DNA from: Prevotella melaninogenica
GTDB taxonomy: Bacteria > Bacteroidota > Bacteroidia > Bacteroidales > Bacteroidaceae
Direction: 5' to 3'
Length of the DNA: 64,000 nucleotides
NCBI RefSeq assembly: GCF_018128065.1
Contig: NZ_CP072360.1
Location: forward strand, 1,740,501 to 1,804,500
Shown: piece after piece, positions 44,148 to 53,168 of the stretch
Layout: each line of letters begins with the position of its first letter
Position numbering within the stretch: the stretch's first letter is position 1
The notes under the pieces: model-generated
Database searches by the model: none
What the model saw: the letters and a program-made list of their open reading frames with translations, nothing else
What the model was told of the DNA's origin: nothing
Translations under genes and position numbers: made by a program

Positions 44148-44468
44148 TTACTTTGGATGCTCTTTCTTCTCCTGCCATTCGTGCAACATGGTCAAGACAC
44201 TTGCCACCAATTTGTCCATGGATTTAGCCTCCTCGTCCTTGATACGCACTTGCACACCAATATACTTGTTAATCACTTCTTTTGTTCGCTGTTCATACTG
44301 ATTGAGCAATTCCTGTTCTTTCTGCTCATCACTTTGTGCTAGTGTAGATTGAACAGGGAGGGAAACAGAACCGTTCTCCTTTTCTTTCAGTTCCTTTAGT
44401 TCCCTGTAAATTGTTTCCAGCTTGTTCTTGATTTCCTCAAAGAGGACAAATGTATTATTATCTGCCAT
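44148..44468 (-). CDS. Hypothetical protein following the relaxase
   Basis: The protein has 106 residues and is mostly coiled coil (FEEIKNKLETIYRELKELKE, then EQKEQELLNQYEQRTKEVIN). No membrane segment or known domain is visible. It starts 2 nt after the relaxase stop, so it is part of the mobilization operon. Accessory relaxosome proteins of this size occur in related elements; no activity can be stated. Confidence 0.65.
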   Translation of the reverse strand: MADNNTFVLFEEIKNKLETIYRELKELKEKENGSVSLPVQSTLAQSDEQKEQELLNQYEQRTKEVINKYIGVQVRIKDEEAKSMDKLVASVLTMLHEWQEKKEHPK

Positions 44469-44470
44469 AG

Positions 44471-45391
44471 TTATAAATGTATTTTACGTTTTTTCTTTTT
44501 CTTCTTTTTGTCGAGTGTGTTGTAAACCTCCGCAGGGACAGTACCATGAGTTTGAAACAAATCCAATCCTCCTTCTATGAGGTTGTTGGTAATTTCGCTC
44601 GTAACACTTGCAACATTGGATATGAGGTTTATCATTCCTTGTGTCTGCTGTTCGTGTTCCCTGTTATTCTGTTGCAGGGCAAAGTCTATTTTAGAATAGC
44701 TGAAATTCCTATCCACTTTAGAACCATTGAAATGATAACCGTTCTTTTCAAAGATGATCCCCTGTACTTCCTGTGAGTTACCTTTGTACTTGAAACGGAC
44801 ACCAATATCCTGCTTTTTCAAATGAGCAAGTAAGGCTTTCCAATCCCTGCACCGAGCTATTTCTGCTTTCAATGCCTGATAGATTTCATATTTGGTCTTG
44901 TCGGGTTCTTTCAAGCGATGTTCCTTGACTTTTTCCTTGCCATCCGCGAAATATAAACCGTGTTTCGCGGTCAGTTCCTTACAAATCTTCTCACTTTTGA
45001 ATCTGTCGTTACGGTCAGAAATGGTCTTCCCATTGTTATCTATGCGATTAAAAGCGATATGAACGTGTGGATGCTCCTTATCGAAATGGCGACGGATAAT
45101 GTACTGCGTATCTTTTATTCCCATCTTCTCCATGTATTCACGAGCGATCTGCCCCATCCATTCATTGCTGAGCTTGGAAGAATCCTGTGCCGAGAAACTC
45201 AGGGAGATATGCCCCACAACCTTGCTTACTCGTGGATTCAGTTCTGTCTGGTCGATGAAACTTTGGGCAATATGACTAATACAATCTGTTCTCACACCCG
45301 AACTATCTATGAGTTCCGTTCCTTTCTTCAGGTCAAGGATGTAATTGATGACACCCTTGAAGCCCGAACCTTTTATTATCTTTGCAATCAT
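44471..45391 (-). CDS. mobB: Relaxase/mobilization nuclease
   Basis: The protein has 306 residues. The relaxase domain holds the metal-binding motif HPHVHIAFNRID near residues 108-119 and an upstream HISLSFS strand; a tyrosine near the N-terminus (VINYILD, about residue 17) is the likely nicking residue. The C-terminal third is variable and ends in a lysine-rich tail. It should nick the oriT strand and stay covalently attached during transfer driven by another element's conjugation machinery. It overlaps MobC by four bases. No integrase or type IV secretion genes are present, so it is a mobilizable element or its remnant. Confidence 0.88.
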   Translation of the reverse strand: MIAKIIKGSGFKGVINYILDLKKGTELIDSSGVRTDCISHIAQSFIDQTELNPRVSKVVGHISLSFSAQDSSKLSNEWMGQIAREYMEKMGIKDTQYIIRRHFDKEHPHVHIAFNRIDNNGKTISDRNDRFKSEKICKELTAKHGLYFADGKEKVKEHRLKEPDKTKYEIYQALKAEIARCRDWKALLAHLKKQDIGVRFKYKGNSQEVQGIIFEKNGYHFNGSKVDRNFSYSKIDFALQQNNREHEQQTQGMINLISNVASVTSEITNNLIEGGLDLFQTHGTVPAEVYNTLDKKKKKKKRKIHL

Positions 45392-45741
45392 CTTCGTATC
45401 AGGTTTAGGATTTCGTCAATCTTACCAATAATGGTTTTATGGAAAGGAGCAATGACATGAGATCCTTCCGCATTGGCGCGATGCGCCAATTGGTTGAGAT
45501 TGTTTGCCATACCACACAGTTTACGGATGAAGTCTGCTTGCTCTACGGTCAGCCGTTCAATGACGTATCCTTTTGCAAGAACTTTCCTTACAAACTCACT
45601 CATGGTTACTCCTGCGCTTTTGGCTTTGCCTTTGAGCGTATAGTAATCCTGCGTATTCAGTTTCACCATGATACGGTATTTCTTCTTTTCGGCTGCGCCC
45701 TTCGTTGGGCGACCACCTTTTTTATATTCTGTTTTTATCAT
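45388..45741 (-). CDS. mobC: MobC-family relaxosome protein
   Basis: The protein has 117 residues from ATG 45741 (MIKTEYKKGGRPTKGAAEKK). The longer frame to 45888 would run through the palindrome at 45809-45850 and is rejected. It has a ribbon-helix-helix type region (KYRIMVKLNTQDYYTLKGKA) and the MobC motif ANNLNQLAHRAN. MobC proteins bind oriT and help the relaxase melt and nick it. It is directly followed by the relaxase with ATGA overlap. Confidence 0.85.
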   Translation of the reverse strand: MIKTEYKKGGRPTKGAAEKKKYRIMVKLNTQDYYTLKGKAKSAGVTMSEFVRKVLAKGYVIERLTVEQADFIRKLCGMANNLNQLAHRANAEGSHVIAPFHKTIIGKIDEILNLIRR

Positions 45742-45808
45742 ACTTGTTTCTTTAATTTGATTTGATGGAGACCAACGGGATAATCCTCTGCAACGACTGT
45801 CAGGAGGT

Positions 45809-45850
45809 GGAGCAAGTGGTTTTGGTATGCCCAAAACATAAACTTGCTCC
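45809..45850. other. Candidate oriT palindrome
   Basis: A 42-bp dyad lies just upstream of mobC: outer arms GGAGCAAGT/ACTTGCTCC and inner arms GTTTTGG/CCAAAAC around TATG. Transfer origins of Bacteroidetes mobilizable elements lie directly before the mob genes and contain such a dyad near the nick site. The nick position cannot be read with certainty. Confidence 0.5.
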
Positions 45851-45884
45851 CCGAAAAACAGATTACGCAAAGCAAATCCTACAA

Positions 45885-46674
45885 TCATAGCTTAATCCCT
45901 TTGGTCTTCTTATTTTCTGCTTTCTCTGAATGTTTGAATGCAGCACTTAAATACTCATTTAGGTCTTTATATTTTTGAAAAATAGGCGAGCGGTCTTGAA
46001 TAGAAAAACCATCTCTTTTAAGTTGTTCAAAAGTCCGCTTTCCTCCATCATCATTATCTAAATATGAACAGATGAGCTTATACTTTGAAAGAAAAAATCT
46101 TGACTTTTTGATATTATTAATCGAGTTAAGTATCAGTGCAGCTTTCTTCTCTTCATCTGGACTCATCGTAAGCAGACTAAGATAATCCATAAAACCTTCA
46201 AACAGATTGATTTGTTCTGAAGGACTGGGAACATACGACACATCGGAAGGAGGCAAACACCCTTTGAAGTATGGATTGCGCAATGCATACCCATAAGAAT
46301 TGTTTGGAAAGTCTATTGCGTAAAAACTCCTATCACCAATTCTATAATGGATTTCCCTACAATATTTTTTCGCAATGTTCAGATTGATTCCTCTATGTGT
46401 GAAATATTCTATGAGATTCGGATGACATAAGTTGGTAGAGCCGACAACCTCTATACGTGATTGGCTTGGAGAATCAGATTCTTCAATTCATTTTCATCTC
46501 TCTTATTGAGTGCCTTTAGCTGGTCTTCAATATTGATAAAAAGGTATTCCGCAATCAGTGTTTGTACATCTCTTCCTTGTACAACCAGCCATGTCACAAA
46601 GTAGTGTTTCCATTTATCAGGTTTTGTACCATAATACTTGTTGTTGATTTTTACGATGCAAATGAAAAAAGTGT
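45885..46674 (-). pseudogene. Primase-like (CHC2/Toprim) gene remnant, cut by IS66
   Basis: The intact part (45885-46283) codes for RNPYFKGCLPPSDVSYVPSP and INLFEGFMDYLSLLTM, the Toprim region of the CHC2-primase-like proteins found in Bacteroides mobilizable elements. The frame stays open upstream to about 46480 (THRGINLNIAKKYCREIHYR) and there changes phase at an AA; one added A joins it to GRDVQTLIAEYLFINIEDQL, which looks like the end of a zinc-primase domain. The IS66 element starts at 46675, and a possible further bit of the gene lies beyond 48910. It would have served replication of transferred single strands. Non-functional as it stands. Confidence 0.6.
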
Positions 46675-46750
46675 GTAAGCATCCAAAATTCGCCGTCTTG
46701 TCACTTCACAAAAAAACCTTATATGACTGGCTTCATATAAGGGTTCTATG

Positions 46751-48430
46751 CTATTTATAGTTTATGGGTAGCAGTTTAATCAATTCCTCATCCTCCATGT
46801 CCAGCAAGGGTTTTGCTAATACCTGCCTTAACCACACATTAGGTTCTATCTTTGCTTCCCTACAACATGCCATGAACGTATAGAAGATGGCATTGTTTTC
46901 GGCTCCTTCGTTGTTGCCACAGAACAGATAGTTTTTCCTTCCCAATGTAATGGGTCTGATGGCTTGCTCCATAAGATTGTTGTCTATATTGAAACGCCCA
47001 TCTTGTACGTATCGGCTGATGCGTATCCATACGGCGAAAGCATAACGCAGAGCTTTCTCCATAGCTTCGCCAGGGAGATACTCCTTGTGTACCTCCTTCA
47101 TATATGCTTCAAGAGCCTTTAATATAGGATATGCTTTGGATTTTCTTTCAGCCTGAATCTCTTCGTAGCTGGCGTTACTGTGTTTTAAGTTTGCTTCTAA
47201 CTCGTAGAGTACAGCGATCATCTTAACGATATGGGCGGCATTCTTATCATTTGTCGATAAATGCTCGAACTTTCGCCGGACATGTGCCATACATCCCAAG
47301 AGCTCTATGCCTTGAACGTTTTCAAATCTGCTGTAAGCTTCATACCCATCGGATTGTATAGCACCATGATAGCCTTTGAAGAGTTCGTCGGGTACGGCTC
47401 CCGATCGTGAACCTTCCTTCCAATGAAAGAAGACCCCTCGGCAGTGCAGCGCATCTCTTACTCCCCACAGATAACCCTTGCGAGTCTTACCCTTACGGTC
47501 GGCAACTTGTACGCTTGTCTCATCAACTTGCAAGTAGGGACTCTGTAAAATCAACTTTGCTTGGAGTTTATATAGAGGATATAAAGCGTTAGCTGTGCTG
47601 TGAACCCAGCTGTTTATGGTAGAGGTTGGGATGTTGATGCCATACTCTTTCCATCTGGTGCTTTGTCTATACTCTGGCAAATGATAGACAAACTTTCCTG
47701 TGATAATCTCAGCCAGCAGAGAGGCATCGGCAAAACAATCCACAGCTTGCTTCTGTAAAGGAGCTTCCAGTATGTCAATCTTTGCATCCGTGGGTTTTGC
47801 ATCTTTCAAACGGCAGACGATGCGGTCTTCAACCTTAACATAAAAGCTTGAGGGACGTAAGCACAAGTGTTCTGTCTTATCGTGACCGATGATAACCATA
47901 CGGTTTTCATCATAACCGTCTGGATAAATCTCAGTAACCACACGCTCTATATCATTAGGAACATAAGAGGCATATGGCTTGCCTTTTCTCGTAGAACGAG
48001 CGTTACAGCTTGCTTCCCTGCGCTGCTTAGCTTGCTTCTCTACTTCCTTGATGATAGTTGGTATTTCCCCCGAAAGTTGTTTACCTTCTTTTGCCCAATC
48101 TTTATCAAAGAACGAACCTGCCCAGCCGTTGGGACTCTCAGGTAAACGCTTTTCGCTACGTCTACCGAATACCATACGCTCAAGTTCAAGAATACGTTGA
48201 GATTTTCTTGCTAACTCTGCATCCTTTTGCTTAAGTTCTGCATCCTTTTGCTTAATCTCAACATCCTTAACCTTGATCTCTGCGTCCTTTTGCTTAAGTT
48301 CAACATTCTTGCTCTTAAGTTCTACATCCTTACTTTTAAGCTCCATGTCTTTCTGCTCAAGGAGATTTATAAAATCTTCTCGAGTTAAAAAATGATAGTT
48401 AGACGCAGTCTTATTGTTGGATGTATTCAT
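46751..48430 (-). CDS. tnpC: IS66 family transposase TnpC
   Basis: The protein has 559 residues. After a coiled coil of seven-residue repeats (KDVELKS, KNVELKQ, KDAEIKV and so on, residues 30-75) comes the zinc-finger/linker region and the DDE catalytic core (LQVDETSVQVADRKGKTRKG with the first aspartate, AIQSDGYEAYSRF with the second, and DNNLMEQAIRPITLGRKNYL with the glutamate). The C-terminal ENNAIFYTFMACCREAKIEP is the usual ending. It should be active. It moves the element by DDE chemistry with an 8-bp duplication. Confidence 0.95.
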   Translation of the reverse strand: MNTSNNKTASNYHFLTREDFINLLEQKDMELKSKDVELKSKNVELKQKDAEIKVKDVEIKQKDAELKQKDAELARKSQRILELERMVFGRRSEKRLPESPNGWAGSFFDKDWAKEGKQLSGEIPTIIKEVEKQAKQRREASCNARSTRKGKPYASYVPNDIERVVTEIYPDGYDENRMVIIGHDKTEHLCLRPSSFYVKVEDRIVCRLKDAKPTDAKIDILEAPLQKQAVDCFADASLLAEIITGKFVYHLPEYRQSTRWKEYGINIPTSTINSWVHSTANALYPLYKLQAKLILQSPYLQVDETSVQVADRKGKTRKGYLWGVRDALHCRGVFFHWKEGSRSGAVPDELFKGYHGAIQSDGYEAYSRFENVQGIELLGCMAHVRRKFEHLSTNDKNAAHIVKMIAVLYELEANLKHSNASYEEIQAERKSKAYPILKALEAYMKEVHKEYLPGEAMEKALRYAFAVWIRISRYVQDGRFNIDNNLMEQAIRPITLGRKNYLFCGNNEGAENNAIFYTFMACCREAKIEPNVWLRQVLAKPLLDMEDEELIKLLPINYK

Positions 48431-48493
48431 CAGAAAACCAGTTATTTATATGATACAAAGGTACGAAAAATATCTGGATTTTGCAAGAAATTT

Positions 48494-48838
48494 CTAAGGT
48501 TTATTGTAACGTTTCCTTCGATAACAATGAGGATTTATACCTTCTATATAAAGGACCAATTCATCCCATCGAAGTTCATAAAATCCCTTGGTTTGCTGCA
48601 TGATTTTACCACTTAAACAACCCTGTGCCATCTGCTTGTGGTATACGACAAAACCACATCGTTCCCAATGAAGCAGCTTGATACGATTGCGAGAACGATT
48701 ATAGAACACATAAACACAACCATCAGATGGGTTAAAATCATTACCACGGACGAATTGACATAATCGAAGCATCCCCTGGCGCATATCCACAGGAGAACAA
48801 CAAACCCGATAAACATTTGTTTCATTCAGTGCAAACAT
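48494..48838 (-). CDS. tnpB: IS66 accessory protein TnpB
   Basis: The protein has 114 residues from ATG 48838 (MFALNETNVYRVCCSPVDMR), chosen because a TACCTTTG promoter box lies 10 nt upstream at 48849-48856; a longer frame would run through that box. The family blocks are VDMRQGMLRLCQFV, CVYVFYNRSRNRIKLLHWER and GFVVYHKQMAQG. The function of TnpB in IS66 transposition is not known, but it is needed for full activity. It precedes tnpC by 63 nt in the same direction. Confidence 0.93.
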   Translation of the reverse strand: MFALNETNVYRVCCSPVDMRQGMLRLCQFVRGNDFNPSDGCVYVFYNRSRNRIKLLHWERCGFVVYHKQMAQGCLSGKIMQQTKGFYELRWDELVLYIEGINPHCYRRKRYNKP

Positions 48839-48848
48839 CTTTTTTGTG

Positions 48849-48856
48849 CAAAGGTA
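48849..48856 (-). promoter_or_regulatory. IS66 internal promoter -7 element TACCTTTG
   Basis: TAnnTTTG on the minus strand just upstream of tnpB and inside the element, about 46 bp from its right end. Confidence 0.5.
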
Positions 48857-49046
48857 GCAACAATGCTGCATCCACAAAAGACGGCTAATTTTGGATGCTT
48901 ACAAAAGTGTTTCCTCTGTGTCCTAAGACACTGAAGAAACACTATAAAAACACAATAGCTTTGTGTACTATTCTATTATTTGACTATCTGAAAGGCTTTA
49001 TATGATAGGCATAGTCCCATTCTTCTCAACGTCACGAAGATGGCTT

Positions 49047-49793
49047 TTATACTTCTGAATGCCTGCCCCTCCCCTTTCGCAATTCATCGAGATAACAGGC
49101 GGTTATAACGCCAGAAGGCAGCGCAATAACGGCTATACCGAACAGAGACGAAAGCATACTTACGAAACGACCGACATCGGTGACAGGACACATATCGCCA
49201 TAACCTACCGTGGTAAGTGTCACGGTTGCCCAATACAAGGCATCAAAGAAAGAACGGAAGGTAGGCTGACCTGTATATGGGTTTATGTGGGGTTCGACAT
49301 TGAACAGTATGAGTGCCGTCACGAAGATATAGAGCAGAGCCAAGACCAAGACAGAAGACAGGACCTGACGCTCCTTATAGAGAATGGACATGAACAACCG
49401 CACCTTGCTTGATATTCCAAACATCTTCAAGACTCTTGTCAGCCTCAATAGGCGTGTGAAACGGAAGAGCTTGAATGCAGGATTAAGTAGCGTAACGGCA
49501 GGCAGGATAGACAGTAGGTCAATGATTGCCATAAAAGAAAACGGATAGGTGAGAAACGCTATCTTATGATTGTTGCTTCTCAAATCAGCCGTACCCCAGC
49601 GAAGCAGGTAATCAATGATGAACACAAGCGTTGAAGCTATTTCCGTAAACCAAAACACTTTGTGCGACTCCATGAACATCAACGGGAGAAGGCTTACGAG
49701 AATGGTCAGAACCATGAACCAGTCATAAGCCGTACACATCCAGTCAGAACGTGACTTCCTGTCTATTATGTTTGCTATCTTCTGTCTATTCAT
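49047..49793 (-). CDS. Voltage-gated-type potassium channel
   Basis: The protein has 248 residues from MNRQKIANII at 49793. Six membrane helices are visible. S4 is arginine-rich (FRFTRLLRLTRVLKMF) and the pore loop carries the selectivity filter TLTTVGYGDMCPVT between S5 and S6. This is the prokaryotic Kv-like design, acting as an inner-membrane K+ channel. A start 11 codons earlier (49826) is possible. It stands next to a 22-bp palindrome array. It is the first gene outside the accessory island. Confidence 0.9.
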   Translation of the reverse strand: MNRQKIANIIDRKSRSDWMCTAYDWFMVLTILVSLLPLMFMESHKVFWFTEIASTLVFIIDYLLRWGTADLRSNNHKIAFLTYPFSFMAIIDLLSILPAVTLLNPAFKLFRFTRLLRLTRVLKMFGISSKVRLFMSILYKERQVLSSVLVLALLYIFVTALILFNVEPHINPYTGQPTFRSFFDALYWATVTLTTVGYGDMCPVTDVGRFVSMLSSLFGIAVIALPSGVITACYLDELRKGRGRHSEV

Positions 49794-49846
49794 ATTACTA
49801 AATGATTTCTTGTGAATCAACGGCATTGGATAAGTTCATTTAAAGA

Positions 49847-49934
49847 ATTGGACAAGCTAATCCAATCAATTGGACTGACTAATCCAACTCATTGGACACG
49901 TCTGTCCAACTCACTGGACTAACGTGTCCAATTT
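49847..49934. repeat. Four 22-bp palindromic tandem units
   Basis: Units start at 49847, 49869, 49891 and 49913, spaced exactly 22 bp. Each reads ATTGGAC, seven variable bases, then TCCAAYYM, so TTGGA and TCCAA are arms of a hairpin with a spacer that differs in every unit (AAGCTAA, TGACTAA, ACGTCTG, TAACGTG). The array lies in the 216-bp gap between the channel and the DUF6078 gene. Confidence 0.85.
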
Positions 49935-50008
49935 TATAAGTTATATACCTTTCTATAAGAACCTAATGAAGAACTGTCAGAGAATGTCAAGCAAATGTGT
50001 GCAGATAT

Positions 50009-50467
50009 CTAATTGTATCTTGCCAGCCGCATCACAGCAGCGTATTGTTCTTCATAGCGATCAAACTCGATGGCACTACCGTCATATCCCATTTCTGCAA
50101 AGGAAAGGCAAACCATCTCTTGCTCTTCCTCGGTGATAGCGCGTCGTTGCTGCTTCACCTTGTAATAAACTTCAGAGCCGAAGCAGGACATAACGTTGAG
50201 CTTTACACCACGAAGGTCACTTGCTCGCACGTTGTCATAAATTCGAGAGATGCCCCACGCAAAACGCTCCTTGCGCTTCTGTTCATAATACGGATATGGC
50301 TGTGCACCTGTTACCACTTTCGGGTTCAACATCATATACCGTTCCCGACCACCCGACTCAATCATCGTGTAGGCTGTATGCCGCAAACACTGGCTGGCTT
50401 TCTCGCAGTGAGTACCAGCACAATGTTCGTAATCGTAGGATAAATAGTTGTATTCTTCAAGGGTCAT
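50009..50467 (-). CDS. DUF6078 family protein
   Basis: The protein has 152 residues from MTLEEYNYLSYDYEHC at 50467; eight more residues are possible upstream. Cysteines near the N-terminus (YEHCAGTHCEKASQCLR) have the pattern seen in DUF6078, possibly a metal site. RERYMMLNPKVVTGAQPYPY and a C-terminal helix follow. The protein looks cytoplasmic. The function is not known. Codon use and composition match the core genome. Confidence 0.75.
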   Translation of the reverse strand: MTLEEYNYLSYDYEHCAGTHCEKASQCLRHTAYTMIESGGRERYMMLNPKVVTGAQPYPYYEQKRKERFAWGISRIYDNVRASDLRGVKLNVMSCFGSEVYYKVKQQRRAITEEEQEMVCLSFAEMGYDGSAIEFDRYEEQYAAVMRLARYN

Positions 50468-50545
50468 AGGGTTATTGCTTATAACTAACAAGTCGCAACA
50501 ATCTTAAAGAGATAGTTGCGACTTATTTGCTTTGTTTCTGTGATT

Positions 50546-51004
50546 TTACTTCGTATTAAGTTTCATAGCACATTGTTTATTATTATTAGAGAGAGCCCAT
50601 ATAAGCACACCTATACCAAAGCAAGCACCTAAACCAGCACAAACACTATGAATAACATTTTGGGGAGTGTTATCATCAGCATGCTTATCAAGCTGACCAT
50701 GCGCTTTTTTTAGCTCTTCATTCCAATACTTCTCTTCTTCCAGAGAATTAGCATTAAGAAGTTTAGCTCTATAGACATCTAAAGTTTTTCCATATTGAGA
50801 CTGGGATTCCTTTGACATCTCTTGCCAATTCTGGACAATAGAAGAAACCTCTTTCGCAAGTACATTAAAGAAATTTAAAAAAAGTTCTACATCTTCTTTT
50901 GTTAAGATAATCCCATCCGCTTTATTCCCAATATCTTCAAAAGAAGTAAAGCTATTTATAAAAGATTTCTCATTACCTTCTAACTTATCAATGCTTGGGT
51001 TCAT
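50546..51004 (-). CDS. Hypothetical protein downstream of dnaK
   Basis: The protein has 152 residues. The first 110 are charged helices (YGKTLDVYRAKLLNANSLEE), and a membrane helix near the C-terminus (VCAGLGACFGIGVLIWALS) would anchor it in the inner membrane with the rest in the cytoplasm. No family recognised. It starts 20 nt after the dnaK stop, so read-through from dnaK is possible. Confidence 0.65.
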   Translation of the reverse strand: MNPSIDKLEGNEKSFINSFTSFEDIGNKADGIILTKEDVELFLNFFNVLAKEVSSIVQNWQEMSKESQSQYGKTLDVYRAKLLNANSLEEEKYWNEELKKAHGQLDKHADDNTPQNVIHSVCAGLGACFGIGVLIWALSNNNKQCAMKLNTK

Positions 51005-51024
51005 GTTACTTAATTTTATAAGTT

Positions 51025-52929
51025 TTACTTCACTTCCTCAAAGTCAGCATCCTGGATGGTGTCATCCTGCTTTGGCTGCTCCTGCTGACCAGCATCGGCG
51101 CCTGGCTGAGGACCTGCCTGTGCACCTGCTTGGCTGTACATCTGCTGTGATGCTGCCTGCATAACGGTGTTGAGGTTGTTGATAGCTGTGTCGATGGCTG
51201 CAACGTCAGCTGACTTGTGAGCATCACGAAGCTGCTGGAGAGCAGACTCGATGCCTGACTTCTGGTCGGCTGGGATCTTGTCACCGTTGTCCTTCAAGAA
51301 GTTCTCGGTGGTGAAGATCATTGAGTCAGCCTGATTCAACTTGTCAATCTTCTCACGCTCTTTCTTGTCGTTCTCGGCGTTCTGCTCAGCCTCAGCCTTC
51401 ATACGGTTGATTTCGTCCTCGCTCAAGCCGCTTGAAGCCTCGATGCGAATGCTCTGCTCCTTACCTGTTGCTTTGTCCTTAGCTGATACGTTGAGGATAC
51501 CGTTAGCATCAATGTCAAATGTTACCTCAATCTGTGGAACACCACGGCGAGCTGGAGCAATACCAGTCAAGTTGAACTGACCGATAGACTTATTCTGTGC
51601 TGCCATTGGACGCTCACCCTGCAGAACGTGGATAGTAACCTCTGTCTGGTTATCAGCTGCAGTTGAGAATACCTCGCTCTTCTTGCAAGGGATAGTAGAG
51701 TTAGCATCGATGAGCTTTGTCATCACACCACCCATCGTCTCAATACCGAGGGTCAATGGAGTTACGTCAAGCAATACGATGTCACCCACACCGCTCTCCT
51801 TATTAAGGATAGCACCCTGGATAGCTGCACCAACAGCAACCACCTCATCAGGGTTGACACCCTTTGAAGGCTCCTTACCGAAGTAGTTCTTAACCAATGT
51901 CTGCACTGCAGGGATACGGCTTGAACCACCTACGAGGATAACCTCATCGATATCTGAAGTCTGCAACTTAGCGTCACGGATAGCATTCTGGCAAGGAACG
52001 AGACAAGCCTGAATAAGGTTGTGTGCCAACTGCTCAAACTGTGAACGAGTCAAAGTCTTTACCAAGTGCTTTGGAACACCGCCCTCAGCAGTGATGTATG
52101 GCAAGTTAATCTCTGTGGAAGAAGAGCTTGACAACTCAATCTTAGCCTTCTCAGCAGCCTCCTTCAAACGCTGCATTGCCATTGGGTCCTTTCTCAAGTC
52201 GATACCCTCCTCAGCCTTGAAGCCATCAGCGAGCCAGTCGATGATTACCTGATCGAAGTCGTCACCACCAAGGTGAGTGTCACCATTCGTAGAAAGAACC
52301 TCGAATACACCGCCACCGAACTCAAGGATAGAGATATCGAATGTACCACCACCAAGGTCGAATACGGCAATCTTCATATCTTTGTTAGCCTTGTCAACAC
52401 CATAAGCAAGTGCTGCAGCAGTAGGCTCATTCACGATACGCTGTACGTTAAGTCCAGCAATCTGACCAGCTTCCTTGGTAGCTTGACGCTGTGAATCAGA
52501 GAAGTAAGCAGGTACAGTGATAACTGCATCAGTTACTTCTTGACCGAGGTAATCCTCAGCTGTCTTCTTCATCTTCTGCAGAATCATTGCAGAAATCTCC
52601 TGTGGAGTATATTTACGGTCGTCAATCTGAACTCGTGGATAACCACCCTCATTAACAACCTTGAATGGAACACGCTCAGCCTCTTTCTGACACTGTGCGT
52701 AAGTCTCACCCATGAAACGCTTAATAGAGTAAATGGTCTTCTCTGGGTTTGTGATAGCCTGACGCTTAGCAGGATCACCCACCTTACGCTCGCCGCCCTC
52801 AACGAAGCCAACGATAGAAGGTGTAGTACGCTTACCCTCGCTGTTAGCGATTACCACTGGCTCATTACCTTCAAATACAGCAACACAAGAGTTTGTTGTT
52901 CCTAAGTCAATTCCAATAATCTTTCCCAT
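51025..52929 (-). CDS. dnaK: Molecular chaperone DnaK (Hsp70)
   Basis: The protein has 634 residues. Its ATPase domain opens [20 protein letters not shown] and includes [26 protein letters not shown] and [11 protein letters not shown]; the substrate domain starts about residue 390 ([16 protein letters not shown]); the C-terminal helical lid ends in a Gln/Gly/Ala-rich tail with the acidic DADFEEVK. DnaK folds proteins with DnaJ and GrpE, which are not next to it. The leader (52930-53090) contains an inverted pair TCATTTG/CAAATGA that might be regulatory. Confidence 0.97.
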   Translation of the reverse strand: MGKIIGIDLGTTNSCVAVFEGNEPVVIANSEGKRTTPSIVGFVEGGERKVGDPAKRQAITNPEKTIYSIKRFMGETYAQCQKEAERVPFKVVNEGGYPRVQIDDRKYTPQEISAMILQKMKKTAEDYLGQEVTDAVITVPAYFSDSQRQATKEAGQIAGLNVQRIVNEPTAAALAYGVDKANKDMKIAVFDLGGGTFDISILEFGGGVFEVLSTNGDTHLGGDDFDQVIIDWLADGFKAEEGIDLRKDPMAMQRLKEAAEKAKIELSSSSSTEINLPYITAEGGVPKHLVKTLTRSQFEQLAHNLIQACLVPCQNAIRDAKLQTSDIDEVILVGGSSRIPAVQTLVKNYFGKEPSKGVNPDEVVAVGAAIQGAILNKESGVGDIVLLDVTPLTLGIETMGGVMTKLIDANSTIPCKKSEVFSTAADNQTEVTIHVLQGERPMAAQNKSIGQFNLTGIAPARRGVPQIEVTFDIDANGILNVSAKDKATGKEQSIRIEASSGLSEDEINRMKAEAEQNAENDKKEREKIDKLNQADSMIFTTENFLKDNGDKIPADQKSGIESALQQLRDAHKSADVAAIDTAINNLNTVMQAASQQMYSQAGAQAGPQPGADAGQQEQPKQDDTIQDADFEEVK

Positions 52930-53108
52930 AATTGTATAGTATATTTTTTATTATTAATTCATATTCTGTTCTTGACGCTTGTCTTTCGCAGGGTATCAGC
53001 CTATTGGCTCTGTTTCCTGCACTTTAGCTATTGCCGACAACGTCATTTGCCAATTATTAGACAAATGATGTGCCAACAGAGATAGACTGACAGAATGGCA
53101 GAAAGAAA

Positions 53109-53150
53109 AAGTCCGAGAATCTCTTAAAAGAAATTCCCAGACTTTCGTTT
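53109..53150 (-). terminator. Terminator of the DUF4840 gene
   Basis: On the minus strand AGTCTGGGAATTTC pairs, with three wobble or mismatch positions, with GAGATTCTCGGACT, followed by TTTTTCTTTC. Confidence 0.7.
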
Positions 53151-53168
53151 ATCCTATTTTATATAGAG

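Larger units (their letters stand above)
46675..48902 (-). mobile_element. Complete IS66-family insertion sequence
   Basis: The element is 2228 bp. Its ends are inverted repeats starting GTAAGCATCCAAAATT and ending in GCCGTCTT, about 25 bp with one mismatch; GTAAGC is the IS66 terminus. It is flanked by an exact 8-bp target duplication AAAAGTGT (46667-46674 and 48903-48910), the size made by IS66. It carries tnpB and tnpC, both intact, and no tnpA, as usual in Bacteroidetes. It has inserted in a primase-like gene. Confidence 0.93.

Noticed and set aside
49847..49934. CRISPR array
   Set aside because: The unit is 22 bp in total with 7-bp centres, far too short for repeat plus spacer, and no cas genes are present.
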